NCBI GenBank assembly: GCA_021823875.1
Contig: JAKAMD010000106.1
Coordinates: 1-9,696, forward strand
DNA: 9,696 bases
Source of the DNA: Pseudomonadota bacterium
Lineage (GTDB): Bacteria > Pseudomonadota > Alphaproteobacteria > Rhizobiales > Xanthobacteraceae
Direction: 5' to 3'
Position 1 is the stretch's first letter. Each line of letters opens with the position of its first letter. The notes beneath the pieces were generated by a model that saw only the letters and a program-made list of their open reading frames with translations, had not been told where the DNA came from and made no database searches. Positions 6,337 through 9,696 of the stretch are shown here, one piece after another. Position numbers and translations under genes: made by a program.

Positions 6337-6858
6337 ATGCCGCGTGCAATCCGCGTCCTTGGCCCGGCCGAGCGTCATGACCGACCGGTCGTCGATACCG
6401 TGATCCTGGATTACGCGCGACGCAGTGCGCCGGATGCGACGGTCACCGGCGTCAAAGGCGGTACTTACGAAATTGCGCTGGTCGAACTGCGCCGCCTCGA
6501 CACCGACGATCTTCTGGAACTGGAGGACGGCACGCTGGTGGAAGTGGTGGCCGCGCCCGAACCGCTGTTGGAGCTGCGCGCCGCCGATCTTGCCGGCCTG
6601 GCACGGCTCGCTTGGCAGCTCGGCGATCGCCATGTGCCGGTGCAGGTGCTGACCAATCGCATTCGCGTGCAAGCCCAAGCCGGCGTCGCGGAGCTGCTCG
6701 CGGCGCTCGGCGCCAAGGTGACGCCGCTCGAGGCGCCGTTCGATCCCGAGGGCGGCGCCTATGCCTCAGCGCATGCCCATCACGATCATGCGCATCATGA
6801 TCATGCGCACGGCCATGATCATGGCCCTGCGCACGACCATCATCATCGCGACCACTGA
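6337..6858 (+). CDS. ureE: UreE-type urease accessory nickel chaperone with His-rich tail
   Basis: UreE binds nickel and passes it through UreG to apo-urease in the cytoplasm. The 173-residue protein shows the UreE layout. Residues 1-75 are the N-terminal peptide-binding-like domain. Residues 76-142 are the metal-binding domain, with RLAWQLGDRHVPVQV (90-104) containing the family's conserved metal histidine (H99 here), and APFDPEGGAY (133-142). From residue 146 to the end 15 of 28 residues are histidine, mostly alternating with Asp, Ala or Gly, a typical nickel-storage tail. No urease structural gene (ureABC) or ureD, ureF or ureG is present, although these are normally adjacent. It starts 21 bases after pssA and may be read from the same transcript. 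It could serve a urease encoded elsewhere or another nickel enzyme. Identity is firm; the partner is unknown. Confidence 0.92.
   Translation: MPRAIRVLGPAERHDRPVVDTVILDYARRSAPDATVTGVKGGTYEIALVELRRLDTDDLLELEDGTLVEVVAAPEPLLELRAADLAGLARLAWQLGDRHVPVQVLTNRIRVQAQAGVAELLAALGAKVTPLEAPFDPEGGAYASAHAHHDHAHHDHAHGHDHGPAHDHHHRDH
6804..6833. repeat. 30-base near-perfect palindrome in the UreE histidine-tail codons
   Basis: The arms TGCGCA (6804-6809) and TGCGCA (6828-6833) flank a perfect 16-base palindrome, GGCCATGATCATGGCC (6811-6826), with one C/C mismatch pair between them (6810 and 6827). As RNA it could fold into a stem of 12 base pairs with a GATC loop on either strand. Part of the symmetry is unavoidable, because His-Asp-His written CAT GAT CAT is itself palindromic. 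It lies 23 bases before the ureE stop codon and the convergent gene junction. No T-run follows on either side. Confidence 0.7.
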
Positions 6859-7521
6859 TTAACGGTTGCGGTACCCTTGCGTGCCGAACGGATAGCCGGG
6901 CATCAGGTCGTAAGGATGCCCCCAGTTCGGCAGCGCCTGCATGCGATCGAGCCAGGCGCCGATCGCCGGATGTTCGGCCGCGATATCGAAGCCGAATTCC
7001 TCCGGGGGATAGTAGAGATACGCCGTCATTGAAATGTCGGCGATGGTCGGCTTGTCGCTGACCAGGTATTGCCGCCCGGTCAGCCGCTTGTTGACGACAG
7101 CGAGGGCGCCATCGATGCGGCCCTTCATGAAGGCGAACACCGCGGGGTCGGGCTGCTTCGGCGCGAAATTCTTCAAGAACCGGTACGGCCCGAGAAAGCC
7201 GTTGACCTTCTGGTTGTCGAAGATGATCCAGCGTAGCGATTCCAGTTCCTCGTCCTCGCCCTGCGGTTTGAACTTGCCGGTCAGCTTGGCGAGGTAGGTG
7301 AGGATCACGCCCGACTGGGTGAGCTTCTTGTTGCCGTGCACGAGCACAGGCACTTCGCCCATCTCGTTGACAGTCTCCCGGTATTCCGGCGTGCGGGTGG
7401 CGCCGCCGGCGAAGAAGTCGACCCAAATCGGCTCCCAGTCAGCACCGATCAGGTTGAGCGTGAGCGCAGCCCGGTAAGCGTTACCAGACTGCGCGAAGCA
7501 ATAGAGCTGGAATTCCGACAT
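6859..7521 (-). CDS. Glutathione S-transferase family protein
   Basis: The 220-residue cytosolic protein has the two-domain GST layout. Residues 1-82 are the thioredoxin-like domain, with a possible catalytic serine in QSGNAYR (11-17). GEVPVL (55-60) holds the cis-proline, and QSG (69-71) is the pair that contacts the glutamyl part of glutathione. Residues 90-210 are the helical domain, with the N-capping motif PTIADIS (158-164). Members conjugate or reduce electrophiles with glutathione; the substrate is not predictable. It lies 15 bases downstream of mmsA on the same strand, so the two are probably one operon, although no clear ribosome site precedes the ATG. Its TAA (6859-6861) directly abuts the TGA of the convergent ureE gene, with no intergenic base. 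Confidence 0.92.
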   Translation of the reverse strand: MSEFQLYCFAQSGNAYRAALTLNLIGADWEPIWVDFFAGGATRTPEYRETVNEMGEVPVLVHGNKKLTQSGVILTYLAKLTGKFKPQGEDEELESLRWIIFDNQKVNGFLGPYRFLKNFAPKQPDPAVFAFMKGRIDGALAVVNKRLTGRQYLVSDKPTIADISMTAYLYYPPEEFGFDIAAEHPAIGAWLDRMQALPNWGHPYDLMPGYPFGTQGYRNR

Positions 7522-7536
7522 GAGCGTGCGGGCGCC

Positions 7537-9033
<1,497 letters not shown>

Positions 9034-9258
9034 GGTATTGTCCTCCGATTTGCATAGCGCGCGCGAACGCGGGGGTCCGGCCGCTGTTTTTTAAGACTTT
9101 TGCAGCTTTTTGCCGGCAGGTCACGGGGTGAGCCAAGTCGGGGCGAAGCCGCCTTTTCGTTCACAGTCGGTTAGCCTTTACCGCCTCTTAACAGCGACCG
9201 TCTAGGGTCGAGCCAGCGGGGGTGTTCTCCTCTGCGTCGGCGTTGAGTGGGGTTTTTC
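9034..9258. promoter_or_regulatory. Divergent intergenic region between mmsA and the motA-like gene
   Basis: These 225 bases separate two divergent genes and should hold both promoters. Apart from the mmsA ribosome site at 9041-9046, I see a T/A-rich patch at 9088-9111, a stretch with TTAG (9171-9174) and TTAA (9188-9191), and a five-base-pair inverted repeat (CGACC 9195-9199, GGTCG 9206-9210). None forms a convincing promoter or operator. GAGTGGGG at 9245-9252 is the likely motA ribosome site, six bases before its ATG. Confidence 0.35.
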
Positions 9259-9696
9259 ATGGATATTGCGACAGGTCTAGGCCTGCTGGCGGGAGCCACC
9301 GTGCTCTGCACGCTGATCCTGATGGGCGGCGACCTGCGGATGTTCTTTGATCTGCACGCCTTCATTGTGATTTTTGGCGGGTCGACGGCCGCGACTCTCA
9401 TCCGCTTCCCGCTTTCGTCAATCTTCCACGGCTTTCCGCTTGGGGCCAAGTTCGCCTTTTCGTTGCGCCGCATGAGCCAGCGCGAACTGGTCGACGAACT
9501 GGCCGGGCTCGCCGAAATCGCCCGCAAGCAGGGGCCCATCGGGTTGGAAAAGGTCGAGATCGAAGACCCCTTCATGGCCAAGGGCATCCGGTTCGTCGCC
9601 GACGGCTATGACACCAACTTCATCCGCGACAATCTCGAACGCGACCGCGACAACTTCCTCACCCATCTCGACGAAGGCCAGAAGATCTATCGCGCC
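9259..9696 (+). CDS. motA: MotA/PomA-type flagellar motor stator protein, 3' end cut off by the window
   Basis: I read 146 codons from the ATG at 9259 to the right edge without a stop. Residues 5-23 and 34-52 are two membrane helices. The second contains FGGSTAATLIRFPL, the pattern seen in PomA/LafT-like stators. The long cytoplasmic loop begins with RRMSQRELVDELAGLAEIA, followed by GPIGLEKVEIEDPFMAKGIR, also typical of this branch. The third and fourth helices lie beyond the window. MotA and MotB form the inner-membrane ion channel that powers flagellar rotation, so a MotB/OmpA-domain gene would be expected next. The GAGTGGGG ribosome site six bases upstream supports the start. A TolQ/ExbB relative is less likely because the MotA loop features are clear. 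Proton or sodium use cannot be decided from this part. Confidence 0.9.
   Translation, partial: MDIATGLGLLAGATVLCTLILMGGDLRMFFDLHAFIVIFGGSTAATLIRFPLSSIFHGFPLGAKFAFSLRRMSQRELVDELAGLAEIARKQGPIGLEKVEIEDPFMAKGIRFVADGYDTNFIRDNLERDRDNFLTHLDEGQKIYRA

Noticed and set aside
6452..7426. 324-codon minus-strand frame across ureE and the GST gene
   Set aside because: It overlaps two recognised families in other frames, and its sequence is a low-complexity Arg/Ala mixture.
9171..9191. TTAG/TTAA pair upstream of motA as a CtrA site
   Set aside because: The spacing between the half-sites is much larger than the seven bases of the CtrA consensus TTAA-N7-TTAA, and the first half-site is imperfect.

Overview
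The window is GC-rich, gene-dense bacterial chromosome. Gene content and protein style point to an alphaproteobacterium of the Hyphomicrobiales (Rhizobiales), perhaps close to Bradyrhizobiaceae or Xanthobacteraceae. The pointers are an Atm1-type exporter, a short Psd next to a Bacillus-type PssA, a CoA-acylating methylmalonate-semialdehyde dehydrogenase and a PomA-like MotA. This placement is inference, because no rRNA or other marker gene is present. I see no tRNA, rRNA, CRISPR array, transposase or integrase, and no gene-free stretch longer than about 225 bases.

Layout. Bases 1-476 (minus, cut by the left edge) encode a LOG-family nucleotide phosphoribohydrolase. It is divergent from an Atm1/HMT-type ABC exporter (644-2620, plus). 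Next on the plus strand are a small exported protein of unknown function (2835-3359, probable TTG start, with an FNR/FixK-like dyad upstream) and a membrane-anchored MCE/MlaD protein that carries a PqiC-like auxiliary domain at its C-terminus (3409-4533). The two phosphatidylethanolamine genes follow, psd (4653-5351) and pssA (5425-6315). Then comes a lone ureE with a His-rich tail (6337-6858). Its stop codon directly abuts that of a convergent glutathione S-transferase gene (6859-7521, minus), which lies just downstream of mmsA (7537-9033, minus). Divergent from mmsA, a motA-like stator gene starts at 9259 and runs off the right edge.

How the genes fit together. The middle of the window has a cell-envelope lipid theme. 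PssA makes phosphatidylserine and Psd decarboxylates it to phosphatidylethanolamine. The MCE protein beside them belongs to a family that moves phospholipids between membranes, but no MlaE/MlaF partner genes are visible. The exported protein may work with the MCE protein, by proximity only. mmsA and the GST gene form a probable two-gene catabolic operon. The LOG, Atm1, UreE and MotA genes look like unrelated neighbours.

Most of the window is ordinary core genome. The parts worth a second look are the exported-protein/MCE-fusion pair with its FixK-like dyad, the isolated ureE, and a 30-base near-perfect palindrome in the codons for the UreE histidine tail beside a zero-gap convergent gene junction. 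I did not find a clear, previously undescribed defence or mobile system.
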